From: Verrucomicrobiota bacterium
GTDB taxonomy: Bacteria; Verrucomicrobiota; Verrucomicrobiia; CAIQCK01
Direction of reading: 5' to 3'
Length of the DNA stretch: 64,000 nucleotides
NCBI GenBank assembly: GCA_016235595.1
Contig: JACRJX010000007.1
Coordinates: 248,001-312,000 of the forward strand
Part shown: positions 8,501 through 16,490 of the stretch, piece by piece
Numbering within the stretch: position 1 is the first letter of the stretch
Layout of the letters: each line of letters opens with the position of its first letter
Notes under the pieces: generated by a model
The model's database searches: none
Seen by the model: only the letters and a program-made list of their open reading frames with translations
What the model was told of the DNA's origin: nothing
Position numbers and translations under genes: made by a program

Positions 8501-9020
8501 CCCCGACACAATGAAGAGGGTGCCCACCGGCCAGCCCGGCTTGATGCTCGTGCGAGGGCCGAATGTGATGCGCGGCTATCTCGGCCGGCCGGAGAAGACG
8601 GCGGAGGTGTTGCACGACGGTTGGTATGTCACCGGCGACATCGCGACCGAGGACGAGGACGGTTTCATCCAGATCACCGACCGCCTGAGCCGCTTCAGCA
8701 AGATCGGCGGTGAGATGGTGCCGCACGTGAAGGTGGAGGAGAAGCTGCACGAGTTGGCGGGCGTGACCGAGCAGACCTTCGTTGTCACTGGCGTGCCCGA
8801 TGAGAAGAAAGGGGAGCGGCTCGTCGTGTTGCATACGCTGCCCGACGACAAACTCCAGCCCGTTCTAGACAAACTGCCGCAATCAAACTTGCCGAATCTC
8901 TGGGTGCCGCGCACCAACCAGTTCTTCCGCATCGAATCCCTCCCGCACCTCGGCACCGGCAAACTGGATCTGCGAAAGATTCGCGAGATCGCCTCGCAAC
9001 GCTCAGCGGTGCCGGCGTAG
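5532..9020 (+). CDS. Fused LplT-type MFS / PlsC acyltransferase / acyl-ACP synthetase
   Basis: A 1162-residue fusion that would flip lysophospholipid across the inner membrane and re-acylate it. Residues about 35-425 form a 12-helix MFS domain starting with the LplT-like FSDNALKNLVI. A PlsC domain follows, with NHLSFVD (H468, D473) and an AEG motif at about 541-543. An AMP-forming acyl-ACP/CoA synthetase domain follows, with P-loop SSGSTGDPKG at 808-817 and the adenylate motif GYGCTECSP. In enterobacteria these are separate LplT and Aas proteins. The ATG at 5532 is chosen over the GTG at 5526 because GAGG sits seven bases upstream. Residues about 11-33 derive from a palindromic repeat (5565-5620) and precede the first membrane helix. 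Confidence 0.93.
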   Translation: MSEPATNSGKSGTGVPPVQPLRQDRQDACPALSERGFWSLIVTQFQGAFSDNALKNLVILLLIVGAPRSQSERYLIGELVAGIFSLPFILFSMVGGFLADRWSKRTVTVGVKGFEIFVMTVALAGLMAGSLPVQLAAVFLMGTHSALFGPSKYGLLPELLPERRLSWGNGVIELGTFLAIILGTVAGAWMASALRGRLGWAGAILIALAIAGLLTSLGITRVPAADPARKLRVNFLAELWEQIARIRRDHVLCLAVVGNTYFWFLGALLQLNLFFYGSDVLQCSELQIGLLNVSLAIGIGVGSFAAGHLSGNKIEYGLVPLGSLGMTFMAAMLSRRGLDLHAVAGILALLGFFAGFFIVPISAIIQHRPEKEHKGGVIAAANLLSFVGVFLASGAHLAVTLGGGLPPPAVFLASAFVTVAGTAYVLWLLPDAMLRLALWLFTRTVYWVRVVGRDNIPERGGALFVCNHLSFVDALLLNASTDRPIRFIMFKGIYDHPLIKPVARIMRAIPISSQLRPREMIKSLREASEAIKAGEVVCIFAEGQITRIGQLLPFRRGFERVMHGVDAPIIPVALDGVWGSIFSFEKGRFVWKLPHRVPYPVTVSFGTPLPATATPFEVRQAVQELQSEAWPHRRRWMQPLQRKFVRGARLHPWRFAMADGRTPRVTAGAALMRAVFLARRLRKVWDGQEMVGILLPPSVPGALVNWAALLMGKVPVNLNYTVSNETLASCARQCGLKTVITSREFLERVKLTVPVEAVFIEEVAANPKPAEKLAALALAWTLPTPLLERAVGRRKKVTLDDLATVIFSSGSTGDPKGVMLTHYNVGSNVQQLGQSFAFDGADRILGILPFFHSFGFTGALILPPVLGTGVVYHPSPLDARAIGALAGQYGVTFLLATPTFLQMYMRGCTPEDFGSLRFVMTGAEKLPERLAQAFEDQFGIRPMEGYGCTECSPAVTVNTRDFRAAGFRQVGAKRGKIGHPLPGVSVRIVDPDTMKRVPTGQPGLMLVRGPNVMRGYLGRPEKTAEVLHDGWYVTGDIATEDEDGFIQITDRLSRFSKIGGEMVPHVKVEEKLHELAGVTEQTFVVTGVPDEKKGERLVVLHTLPDDKLQPVLDKLPQSNLPNLWVPRTNQFFRIESLPHLGTGKLDLRKIREIASQRSAVPA
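5565..5620 (+). repeat. Palindromic dispersed repeat inside a coding region
   Basis: Two adjacent hairpins: GGACAGGC/GCCTGTCC (5566-5573 with 5579-5586) and GACAGGCA/TGCCTGTC (5601-5608 with 5612-5619). The arms of one can also pair with the other. Read in frame it gives TGVPPVQ...DRQDACPA; the reverse strand gives RTGILPV...DRRDACPT. I recall this peptide pattern being scattered through many Verrucomicrobiota and Planctomycetota proteins. Here it has been tolerated in the cytoplasmic N-terminus of the transporter. Confidence 0.8.
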
Positions 9021-9070
9021 AACGGATGTCCGCCGGTTCCCGCGTGCCGACAACAACTGTTGACGAGCCG

Positions 9071-9091
9071 AGAAGCCGCCCTTCGGCTTCT
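9071..9091. terminator. Possible bidirectional hairpin between convergent genes
   Basis: An 8-bp perfect stem AGAAGCCG/CGGCTTCT with a five-base loop lies between the 3' ends of the acyltransferase fusion and the GT2 gene. No clear T-run follows, so termination is only a possibility. Confidence 0.35.
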
Positions 9092-9170
9092 TCAACCCTG
9101 TCGTGAGCGCCGTCGTTCGCAGACAGAGGATCCGCGACTGTTTTGGGTGGCAGGAGAGTTCAAGCGTTCT

Positions 9171-9920
9171 TCATTTCGTCTGAAGGTGGGCCTTGTAACG
9201 CGGGCCGAAACGATAGGCGAACATGTGGCGGATGAATTCGAAAATGGTGCTCGTGTTGACAAATGACTTTCTTCCACCCAACGCGTTGAAGCGAATCGGA
9301 ATCTCATACATCCGCAATTTCAGCGCCAGGCAATTGAGCACGATTTCTGCATCGATGAACCAGTCGGTTGATTCCAGCGTCATTCTCCGATAGGCATCGC
9401 GCTTCATGATTTTGGGCTTTGAGTTCACATCGCGAAACCCGCGATAGTCCCTGAACATGATCTGGAACAATACGTTGTAAACCTTTGAGATAAAAATCCG
9501 GAGCCAGCCGTCCGCGCGCATGACGCGATAGGTCTTCACGAAATCCAGGTCGTCGGCTTTGATCTTGGCGAAGCAGGAAAAGATCGCTTCGATCGGGAAC
9601 TGGCTGTCACCGTCGATGACTCCGATATAGCGGCCGTTGCAGGCGTCCAGCCCGCGTCGCATGTCCCAACCCATGGCGTCTTGCTTGGGCTCCGCGAGCA
9701 CCCGGACGTTCGGAAGGCGTGCCGCGAGTTCGCGGCAGATTGCGGGCGTGCGGTCATTCTTCCCTGGCCAATAATTCGAAACGAGCACCAGTTCCCATCC
9801 GGAACGAAACATCGACATCATGCGATGCAACTGCTCAACAAAGGGCACGATCGCTTCCTGGGCGCAGTAACAGAGCACAGCCACGGATATTTCAATCGCC
9901 GGTTGTTGCTCGTCGCTCAT
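9171..9920 (-). CDS. Family 2 glycosyltransferase
   Basis: A 249-residue GT-A fold glycosyltransferase, similar in layout to dolichyl/polyprenyl-phosphate sugar synthases. The N-terminal strand (ISVAVLCYCAQE) and the metal/nucleotide-binding DGD in VIDGDSQFP (about residues 101-109) are visible. The acceptor-site region reads RGFRDVNSKPKIMKRD. There is no C-terminal membrane domain, so it is probably cytoplasmic or peripheral. The start at 9920 gives MSDEQQPAIEIS, directly upstream of the first beta strand. It belongs with the GT2 at 11217, the methyltransferase at 12140 and the GT-C protein at 13184 in a surface-glycan block, though none of them forms an operon with it. Donor and acceptor are unknown. 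Confidence 0.85.
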   Translation of the reverse strand: MSDEQQPAIEISVAVLCYCAQEAIVPFVEQLHRMMSMFRSGWELVLVSNYWPGKNDRTPAICRELAARLPNVRVLAEPKQDAMGWDMRRGLDACNGRYIGVIDGDSQFPIEAIFSCFAKIKADDLDFVKTYRVMRADGWLRIFISKVYNVLFQIMFRDYRGFRDVNSKPKIMKRDAYRRMTLESTDWFIDAEIVLNCLALKLRMYEIPIRFNALGGRKSFVNTSTIFEFIRHMFAYRFGPRYKAHLQTK

Positions 9921-10308
9921 GCGTTCTGTCCCGTCCCACTTGTTTCAATCCGCGTCGTGTGGTGTGAAAAGCGATGGCCGGTCATTGGCCTGAATGGCAA
10001 GACGAACGTTCATGGCCTGAAATGATTCACAGGGGTCCGCGCAGATCGTTTGAACCTCGGCGGCAGTGTAGGCAGCAGTCGTCTTGATGAGCAATCGTAA
10101 AGTCTCCCCGACGATCATTCAGTCGGCCATCGCACATTTCAACGTCACGGTTCTTCCGGCGCGGGCCGATATAGCAGTCTGGATTGTGCGTTGGTCGTGA
10201 TTTGCGTTCTCTCTGCCGGCTGATCAACCGGCCCTTCCAATGAGTTTGGGAACGCACAATTCCCGCGCGCGTTGACAGTGTCGGAGCGGCAGCGTAGCCT
10301 ACGCTGCA
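9921..10308. other. Intergenic interval, no gene recognised
   Basis: 388 bases between two divergently transcribed genes (GT2 at 9171 and the exported protein at 10309), so both promoters should lie here. I see two GGCCTGAA repeats (around 9986 and 10014) and a small GCCGG...CCGGC hairpin near 10220. No convincing small ORF or RNA gene is visible. Confidence 0.5.
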
Positions 10309-11172
10309 ATGAGCGGATCGCACAGAACATGGTGGCTGGGTCTGTTGCTGGCGGCGTATGGGGTCGCGGCGCTGGGTGATGAAATCCGGCACCATGATGT
10401 GCTTTACCTCGACGAGGTGGGAATGAGGCCGATTCCGCTCAAGGCGCGCTTCGCAACACAGATCGCTTTTTCGCGCGGCGCATCGGCAGCGCTCGGTTCA
10501 TTGCGTGCCGGCCAGGTGGTGATGCTGATCGGTTACACCGAGAAACGCTATTATATCGAGAAGCCGATCGCCCTCGGCACGGTGCGTGGCTGGGTGGACG
10601 CGGAAGCAATGGAGCCGTTGACGCTGGAGCAGCGCGCGGTGTTGGACCAGCAACGCGAACGTGCCAAGGTCGTCAAACCCGCCATTGCCCGTCACGAAGT
10701 GCTCATCGGCATGACTCAACCCGAAGTGCTTGCGGCGGTCGGCCAGCCACAGGAGAAAAGCGGTTCGCGCACGGCACAAGGTGACGAGGAAACGTGGGGA
10801 TACGTCACCTATCGCTACGAGCCTTACACCCAGACCGCGCTCGTCAACGGTTATTATGTGACGCAGACGCTGAACCGCAAGGTGGTCACCGGTGGCAGGG
10901 AAGTTGTCTTTCGCAATGGCGTGGTGACCACCATCCGCGCCAAAGAGGGTGGCACGCAAGCGCAGGATATACCGACGCCCATGGTGGTGCCTGTGCCGAT
11001 TATTGTCCCGCAGCCGATGCCCCAAAGGCCGGACGGCAAGGCTCCATCGCCCCCGGCTAAGGGCGGGGGCGGCGCCCCGAAGGGCGGTGCGCCCAAGACA
11101 CCGGGACCCATCACATTTCATGGCAAGCCGCAGCCCTCCACGGATGGCAAGACACCGGCGACCACGCCGTGA
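10309..11172 (+). CDS. Exported SH3-like / BamE-like protein with Pro-rich tail
   Basis: A 287-residue protein with a signal peptide (residues 1-23, LLLAAYGVAALGDE). Residues about 45-100 look like a bacterial SH3-type barrel (GQVVMLIGYTEKRYYI ... GTVRGWVDAEAM). Residues about 130-205 contain LIGMTQPEVLAAVGQPQ, the GMTxxEVxxxxGxP signature of SmpA/BamE-like outer-membrane assembly folds. The rest (about 215-287) is Pro/Gly/Lys-rich and low complexity. The combination suggests a periplasmic or envelope-associated protein, but a BamE function is not implied: there is no lipobox. No operon partner is visible; the gene is convergent with the GT2 at 11217. Confidence 0.7.
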   Translation: MSGSHRTWWLGLLLAAYGVAALGDEIRHHDVLYLDEVGMRPIPLKARFATQIAFSRGASAALGSLRAGQVVMLIGYTEKRYYIEKPIALGTVRGWVDAEAMEPLTLEQRAVLDQQRERAKVVKPAIARHEVLIGMTQPEVLAAVGQPQEKSGSRTAQGDEETWGYVTYRYEPYTQTALVNGYYVTQTLNRKVVTGGREVVFRNGVVTTIRAKEGGTQAQDIPTPMVVPVPIIVPQPMPQRPDGKAPSPPAKGGGGAPKGGAPKTPGPITFHGKPQPSTDGKTPATTP

Positions 11173-11216
11173 CCGGTCGCACCACTACCATCCGCCGATC
11201 TCAGCCGAGGGCCGGA

Positions 11217-12011
11217 TCATTGTTCCGAAGAGTTGACCTTGCTGTGCACGTAATTTTCGTTTGTCGTGGGGATGTTGAGGTGACGCACTGCTGAACCGTA
11301 TCGTTTCTTCCTCCAAGGCGGGCGTTTCATGGCTGCTCTCACCGTCCGCCACGCGTAGGCGAACAGCCCGGGAAGGTTGACCGAGGAGCTTTGTTTCTCG
11401 TAACGCACCGGCACGGGTACCTCGGCCACACGAAAGCCATACATCACGCAATCCATGAGGATGTCACTCGCAAACGCGTGCGTGTCCGGGTAGCTCTCCA
11501 GCGGCAGCGTCTCCAACACAATTCGCCGGTAGGCTTTCATGCCGCTATGCCACTCGCCGAACGTGACGCCGAACCACAGGTTCTCGAAGAGCGTCAGCGC
11601 GCGGTTGCCCAGGTAGCGGTAGAGCGGCATGCCGCCCGCCAGCGACTCGTCGCGGCTGCGGATGCGGTTGGCCTGGATCACATCAAAATGGCCGCGCGCG
11701 ATGTATTCTACCAATAGATCGGCCACCGACGGCTCGTATTGATAGTCGGGATGCACTTCGACCACGATATCCGCGCCGCGGCGAACAGCCTCGCGATAAA
11801 GCCGTTTCAGGTTGCCGCCGTAGCCGAAGTTGTGCTCGTGGGTGATCACCTGCAGGCCGAGCCGCCGGGCGATCTCGACCGTGCCGTCCTCGCTGCAGTT
11901 GCTGCCGAGCAAGATGTTCTCCGGCTTCCGGAGCGAGGCCGGCAGGGCCATGACGGTCTGCTCCAGCGTCTTCTCGACGTTGTAGGCGGGCATGACAACA
12001 ATGGCTTTCAT
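11217..12011 (-). CDS. Family 2 glycosyltransferase (polyprenol-phosphate type)
   Basis: 264 residues from the ATG at 12011 (MKAIVVMPAYNVEKTL). An in-frame GTG lies 42 bases upstream at 12053, but the ATG places the start exactly at the first Rossmann strand. Features: the PAYN donor-site motif, EVHPDYQYEP in the DxD region (about 82-91), and GEWHSGMKAYRR, matching the HSGxRAY-like acceptor signature common in bacterial GT2 proteins near polysaccharide loci. There are no membrane helices. It is divergent from the methyltransferase at 12140, with about 130 bases between them that must hold both promoters. The substrate is unknown. Confidence 0.87.
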   Translation of the reverse strand: MKAIVVMPAYNVEKTLEQTVMALPASLRKPENILLGSNCSEDGTVEIARRLGLQVITHEHNFGYGGNLKRLYREAVRRGADIVVEVHPDYQYEPSVADLLVEYIARGHFDVIQANRIRSRDESLAGGMPLYRYLGNRALTLFENLWFGVTFGEWHSGMKAYRRIVLETLPLESYPDTHAFASDILMDCVMYGFRVAEVPVPVRYEKQSSSVNLPGLFAYAWRTVRAAMKRPPWRKKRYGSAVRHLNIPTTNENYVHSKVNSSEQ

Positions 12012-12139
12012 GCGATTGGCGAGACCTCTTGTGGCATGGCTCCTGTTGAGCACGCAAGTGGAAAGGCGGTAACGCTGGGAAAGGACATTTGCCGACTTCT
12101 GTATTTGCAGCGGGCGCGGGGCCTGTTACTTTGCCACCG

Positions 12140-13087
12140 ATGCCTGAACAAACCTCTGAAAGAGATGCGGGCGCGTGCCGCCTGTGCGGCGAACGGCCCT
12201 TGCGGATGTTCTCGGCAGAATTGTTGGAATGCGCTTGCTGTGGTGTGCTCACCAGCGTCGAGCAACCGCGGGACGCGCGGGCGCACTACTCGAAGAATTT
12301 TTACACCGAGAAAGACGCCCAGCGGTTTCGCTTTGGCTTGGAATGGCCGGTTCGGTTCTTTCGCTGGGTGCGGTTTCGACGACTGATGCGGTGGGGACCG
12401 TATCGGCGCGTGCTCGATGTTGGCACGGATCGAGGGTGGTTTCTGAGGTGTTTCCAGAATAGAGGCGCTGAGGTGTTTGGCACGCAATTGAGCGAGTCAG
12501 CGGCGCGCGTCACGAGCCGGCGATTGGGGCGCGAGATCTTTCTCGGTGAATTGCCCGATGCGCGTTTCCCGGAGGCCGGCATGGACCTTGTCTGCCTCTA
12601 TAATGTGTTGGAACATGTTCGCGAACCGCGGGTGTATTTGCGGGAGATTGGCCGCATCCTTCGCCCTGGCGGCCTGTTGGCAATCGAGGTGCCCAATGCG
12701 CGTTGCCTGACAGCCCGGTTGTTCGGACGACACTGGCTGGGCTGGGACCTGCCCAATCATATTTATCATTTCAATCCCGCCAGTCTGCGCGCGCTGTTGG
12801 AGCGGCACGGGTTTACAGTGCTGGCGGAAAGCCACTGGTCGGTCGAGTTCGGACCGTTTCACATCCTGCAAACGATCCTCAATGCGCTCGGCTTTTCCCG
12901 CAACCAACTCTACCATTGGATTCAGCGTGAGGAACTGCATGACGGTCCCCGCGCGTCGGCGGTCAGTCAGATAACGATGCTGTTGTTGGCGTTCATGCTG
13001 GCGGTGCCGTGCGGTTTGCTGTCGTTGCTGCTCTCATCGTGTGGGCAGGGCGAGGTGTTCCGGTTCTGCTGCCGCAACAAAGGATAG
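12140..13087 (+). CDS. Class I SAM methyltransferase with N-terminal zinc ribbon
   Basis: 315 residues from the ATG at 12140; a TTG at 12089 with a nearby AAAGGA is an alternative start. The N-terminus has two CxxC pairs (CRLCG and CACCG), a zinc-ribbon-like knuckle common in sugar and polysaccharide C-methyltransferases. Motif I is VLDVGTDRGWFL, with Thr and Arg where Gly and Cys are usual. Later strands follow in CLYNVLEHVREP and LRPGGLLAIEVPN, and the pattern is Methyltransf_23-like. The C-terminus carries a hydrophobic segment (LLLAFMLAVPCGLLSLLL), so the protein may be membrane-tethered. Its context among glycosyltransferases suggests modification of a surface glycan precursor. Confidence 0.85.
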   Translation: MPEQTSERDAGACRLCGERPLRMFSAELLECACCGVLTSVEQPRDARAHYSKNFYTEKDAQRFRFGLEWPVRFFRWVRFRRLMRWGPYRRVLDVGTDRGWFLRCFQNRGAEVFGTQLSESAARVTSRRLGREIFLGELPDARFPEAGMDLVCLYNVLEHVREPRVYLREIGRILRPGGLLAIEVPNARCLTARLFGRHWLGWDLPNHIYHFNPASLRALLERHGFTVLAESHWSVEFGPFHILQTILNALGFSRNQLYHWIQREELHDGPRASAVSQITMLLLAFMLAVPCGLLSLLLSSCGQGEVFRFCCRNKG

Positions 13088-13183
13088 ACGTTCTGATTTT
13101 GAAGCGCCCAAGGCGAGTTGTTGCAAGGGTGAGTCGGTGGCCTTTGGGTGACACACGACGATGACGTTCTAGCTGAGAAGAAT

Positions 13184-14809
13184 ATGGCAGATCCATTTTT
13201 CACCAGTCTTGCCGGGTGCTTACGGCGTCGCGCGGAAGCGCATCCGTTCGTCGTGCTTGGCCTGCTGGCGCTCGCGGTGCGGCTGGCGACGATGCCTCTG
13301 GTGCCCGCGCCGGGCTACATGGACGCCTGTTATTACTATGGCGTCGCCGAACGGCTTTACCACGGCCACGGGTTCACTGAAAACGTCATCTGGTCCTACC
13401 TTACACCGCCGGCGTCGCTCGAACATCCGGCCGATCCTTACTGGATGCCGCTCCAAAGCCTCGCCATCCGAGCCAGCTTCGCCTTGTTCGGCGAGAACTT
13501 TCGCGCAGCACAGGTTCCTGGCGCGATCTTCAGCAGCGCGTTGTGTCTGCTGGCTGCGTGGTGCGCATGGGACCTGACCCGCTCACGTCGTTGTTTGTGG
13601 TGGACCGGCCTCTTCGCCATCTTCAGCGGCTTCTGGTTTCCTCACTGGGTCAACAGCGATTACATCGCGCTCTACGGACTTGTCGGCGCGGGCGCACTCG
13701 TACTGACCTATCGCGCGCTGCGCGACGATCCGCGTTTTTTTGTGCCGGCGGGCGTTTGTGCGGGATTGGCTTATCTGACACGCGGCCACGGCCTGTTGTT
13801 TGCTGCCGTCATGCCGGTTTGCTGGTTGCTGGTGAGACGAATGGAACCGGGCCGTCATACAAACTCCGGCCTCTGGCTCATCGCGGGACTGGCCGCCGCA
13901 TTGTTGACCGTCTCGCCGTGGCTGGTGTATTTCCACGTCGTGCATGGCGCGGCGCCGTCGCCTGTGCTGAAGCTGGCCTTTCAGCGTGATTTCAACGACC
14001 TCTACTTTTACGCACAACCGATCAATCTCAGTTACTTCCTCAACCAAACTTGTCCGTCACCTGAATGGGGACTGTGGCCGCTCGCGAAGTCCAAGCTGGT
14101 CGCGCTATGGGTGAACCTCGATCTGTGGGCACGGCCCGCGTTGTTCTTTCTTGCGCCATTTCTGATTGTCGGGTTTCTGGCGCGCTCGCTCTGGCGTCGC
14201 GTGGAACTATTGCCGTTCTGGATCTACAGCGTCGGCTTCTACCTGCTCATTTCCTTGGTCTTCACGTTGCCCGGTATTCGCGGCACGACGTTTCATGTCG
14301 CGGGCGCGATATTGCCGTTCGTGTTGCCTGTGGCACTCATCGGCCTTGATACAACGCTGGAGTGGCTCGGCCGCCGCTTCCGGCCCGACGCCATCGAGGA
14401 ACGCCGCCGCATTTACACGCTCTTGGCGTTCGCCGGCGCGGTCGTGCTCAGCGCCATCTGGACGGAGGGCACCGCCCGTTTCTGGCGCGCTCATGACGAC
14501 GCGTATCACGCCATTGCGGTGAAAGTCGCCCCGCAGGTTCCGCAGGGCAAGGCGGTGATGGTCATGGATCCGCCCGCTTACTACTACGCAGCCCGCCGGC
14601 CCGCGGTCGTCATTGCCAGCGACGGTCCCGCTGCCGCTGCCGCTGCCGCGCGACGCTACGATGTTTGTTTCCTGATCCTCGAAGCCCGTGGTGTCCCACC
14701 GACTTTCGTCCGGTTCTACGAAACCAATGCCGCCAGTTCGCCCGACTGGCAGCCTGCCGGCGAACCGCTGCCGGGTGTGAGGTTGTTCAGCCTGCGCGAT
14801 GCACGGTGA
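13184..14809 (+). CDS. GT-C type membrane glycosyltransferase
   Basis: A 541-residue polytopic membrane protein from the ATG at 13184 (weak GAGAAG upstream; an in-frame GTG at 13148 is an alternative). About ten hydrophobic segments follow a first periplasmic loop containing PGYMDACYYYGVAERLYHG, which fits the acidic catalytic loop of ArnT/PMT-like GT-C enzymes. These use polyprenyl-phosphate sugars on the periplasmic side. The C-terminal 110 residues are soluble and periplasmic (VAPQVPQGKAVMVMDPPAYYYAARRP). It follows the methyltransferase on the same strand, about 95 bases downstream. Poly-Ala coding (PAAAAAAARR) near residue 490 is a small low-complexity insertion. Confidence 0.85.
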   Translation: MADPFFTSLAGCLRRRAEAHPFVVLGLLALAVRLATMPLVPAPGYMDACYYYGVAERLYHGHGFTENVIWSYLTPPASLEHPADPYWMPLQSLAIRASFALFGENFRAAQVPGAIFSSALCLLAAWCAWDLTRSRRCLWWTGLFAIFSGFWFPHWVNSDYIALYGLVGAGALVLTYRALRDDPRFFVPAGVCAGLAYLTRGHGLLFAAVMPVCWLLVRRMEPGRHTNSGLWLIAGLAAALLTVSPWLVYFHVVHGAAPSPVLKLAFQRDFNDLYFYAQPINLSYFLNQTCPSPEWGLWPLAKSKLVALWVNLDLWARPALFFLAPFLIVGFLARSLWRRVELLPFWIYSVGFYLLISLVFTLPGIRGTTFHVAGAILPFVLPVALIGLDTTLEWLGRRFRPDAIEERRRIYTLLAFAGAVVLSAIWTEGTARFWRAHDDAYHAIAVKVAPQVPQGKAVMVMDPPAYYYAARRPAVVIASDGPAAAAAAARRYDVCFLILEARGVPPTFVRFYETNAASSPDWQPAGEPLPGVRLFSLRDAR

Positions 14810-14876
14810 CGGCTGCGGCCTGAGCGGTTTCGTCTGCCAGCGCCCGCGCGAAAAAGAGAGCGCAGGCGGCGCGCCA

Positions 14877-15434
14877 TCAAGCGCGGCTCATGTAGGCGCC
14901 GTCGTTGGTGCGGACCTTGATCTTCTCGCCTTCCTTGATGAAAAGCGGCACCTGAACCATCAAACCCGTTTCGAGCTTGGCGGGCTTGGTCACGTTGCTG
15001 GCGCTGTCGCCCCGGATGCCGTCCGCCGACTCCACGATTTTCAGTTCCACGGTTGCGGGCAGTTCGACCTGCGCCGCGAGATTGTCAACGAACACCACTT
15101 CCACCTGTTGGTTCTCAACCAGGAAATCTTTTGCGTGGCCGACCAAGTCCTCCTGCAACACCGTTTCCTCGTAGGTCTGCGAGTCAATGAAATGATAGCC
15201 GGTTTGGTCCTTGTAGCTGTACTCCAGCTTCCGGGTTTCCATTGGCACCACTTCCACCTTCTCGGTGGAGCTGAACCGCACGTCGCTGGTGCGGCCGTGA
15301 CGGAGACTGCGCAGGCTCGCCTGCACAAACGCGCGCAGGTTGCCCGGCGTGCGGTGCTGGGTCTCGAGCACGACGCACACGTCGCCGTTGTATTTAATCG
15401 CCATTCCTTTACGAAGATCGTTTGCTGACGCCAT
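14877..15434 (-). CDS. efp: Elongation factor P with Asn at the modification-loop tip
   Basis: A 185-residue protein with the three-domain EF-P architecture: a KOW-like domain (1-63), an OB domain (about 70-125) and the C-terminal OB domain ending GEKIKVRTNDGAYMSRA. EF-P relieves ribosome stalling at polyproline. The loop that normally reads PGKG (Lys34 in E. coli) here reads RTPGNLRAFVQ, with Asn32 at the tip, so neither lysylation nor rhamnosylation is possible at that position. The ATG at 15434 starts at MASANDLRKG; the frame upstream to 15485 is untranslated-looking. It lies 69 bases downstream of kpsF and is probably cotranscribed. Polyproline-rich proteins in the window (22494, 10309) are natural clients. 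Confidence 0.95.
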   Translation of the reverse strand: MASANDLRKGMAIKYNGDVCVVLETQHRTPGNLRAFVQASLRSLRHGRTSDVRFSSTEKVEVVPMETRKLEYSYKDQTGYHFIDSQTYEETVLQEDLVGHAKDFLVENQQVEVVFVDNLAAQVELPATVELKIVESADGIRGDSASNVTKPAKLETGLMVQVPLFIKEGEKIKVRTNDGAYMSRA

Positions 15435-15503
15435 ACGACTCTGTCTTTCTTGGTTTCTTCTTTGGGTTGATGCGGCCCCGAACACCGGGCGCCGTCACTG
15501 CAT

Positions 15504-16490
15504 TTACATGATTTTGAACTTCGGCAAATCCTGCGAATCCACCAGCCCGACCGGCCGAAGTTGTTTGTCCACGACCACCAAATCGTCAATCTCGCGGCCG
15601 TTGAAAATCTTTACCACTTCAACCGCCAGTTGGTCCTCGCGCACGACCGTCGGTTTGCGCGTCATCACATCGTCAATCTTCCGGCCCAACAGGTTTTCAT
15701 CCCGCTCGATGTGCCGGCGGAAATCGCCATCGGTGAAGATACCGGACAACCGGCCGCGCTTGTCCACGATACTGATCGAGCCGCTCTTGGCGCGCGTCAT
15801 GGCCATGATCGCTTCCTTCACCGTGCTGCCGGTTCCGATCACCGCGTTGCGATCGCCGGTGCGCATGATGTCCTTCACCTGCAACAACAGGCTGCGCCCA
15901 ATGGAGCCGCCCGGATGCAACCGGGCGAAATCGCGCCGCTTGAACCCGCGCGCTTCCAACAGCACCATGGCCAGGGCATCGCCCATGGCCAGCATGGCCG
16001 TTGTGCTTGCCGTTGGCGCGAGATTCAAAGGACAAGCTTCCTTGTCCACAGCCACGTTCAATACCACATCGCAATAGCGCGCCAGGCGGCTCTTGGGTTC
16101 TCCGGTCACCGCAATGAGTTGCACATCGAACCGCTTCACCGCCGGCAGCATGTTCAGCAACTCCTCAGTCTCGCCGCCGTAGCTGAACACCAGCACCACG
16201 TCGCCGTCGACCAGCACGCCCAGGTCGCCGTGCAGCGCGTCCACCGAGTCCAGCGCCACACTTGTTGCGCCCGTGCTGGTGAGCGTCGCCGCCACTTTGT
16301 TGCCGATGATGCCGCTCTTGCCAATGCCGGTGACGACGATCTTGCTGCGCCGCCTCAGGCACGCTTGCAACATCTCCACCGCGCGTTCAAAATGCCTGCC
16401 CGCAACAGGATCGCCGAGCCGCGCGCGTAGCTTGCGCAACGCCGCGATCTCCAGGTCCACGACCCGCCGAGCACTGTCCACAACATTCAT
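15504..16490 (-). CDS. kdsD: Arabinose-5-phosphate isomerase KpsF/KdsD
   Basis: A 328-residue protein that isomerises ribulose-5-phosphate to arabinose-5-phosphate, the first step of Kdo synthesis for LPS. It has an SIS domain (about 35-170) with GIGKSGIIGNK (55-65) and the catalytic-type ALHGDLG (85-91), followed by two CBS domains (about 200-325; TVKEAIMAM, SGIFTDGDFRRH, DVMTRKPTVV). The start is the ATG at 16490 with AGAG upstream; the longer frame to 16550 lacks support. It sits upstream of efp on the same strand and is divergent from the TPR gene. Its presence implies an LPS-bearing outer membrane. Confidence 0.95.
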   Translation of the reverse strand: MNVVDSARRVVDLEIAALRKLRARLGDPVAGRHFERAVEMLQACLRRRSKIVVTGIGKSGIIGNKVAATLTSTGATSVALDSVDALHGDLGVLVDGDVVLVFSYGGETEELLNMLPAVKRFDVQLIAVTGEPKSRLARYCDVVLNVAVDKEACPLNLAPTASTTAMLAMGDALAMVLLEARGFKRRDFARLHPGGSIGRSLLLQVKDIMRTGDRNAVIGTGSTVKEAIMAMTRAKSGSISIVDKRGRLSGIFTDGDFRRHIERDENLLGRKIDDVMTRKPTVVREDQLAVEVVKIFNGREIDDLVVVDKQLRPVGLVDSQDLPKFKIM

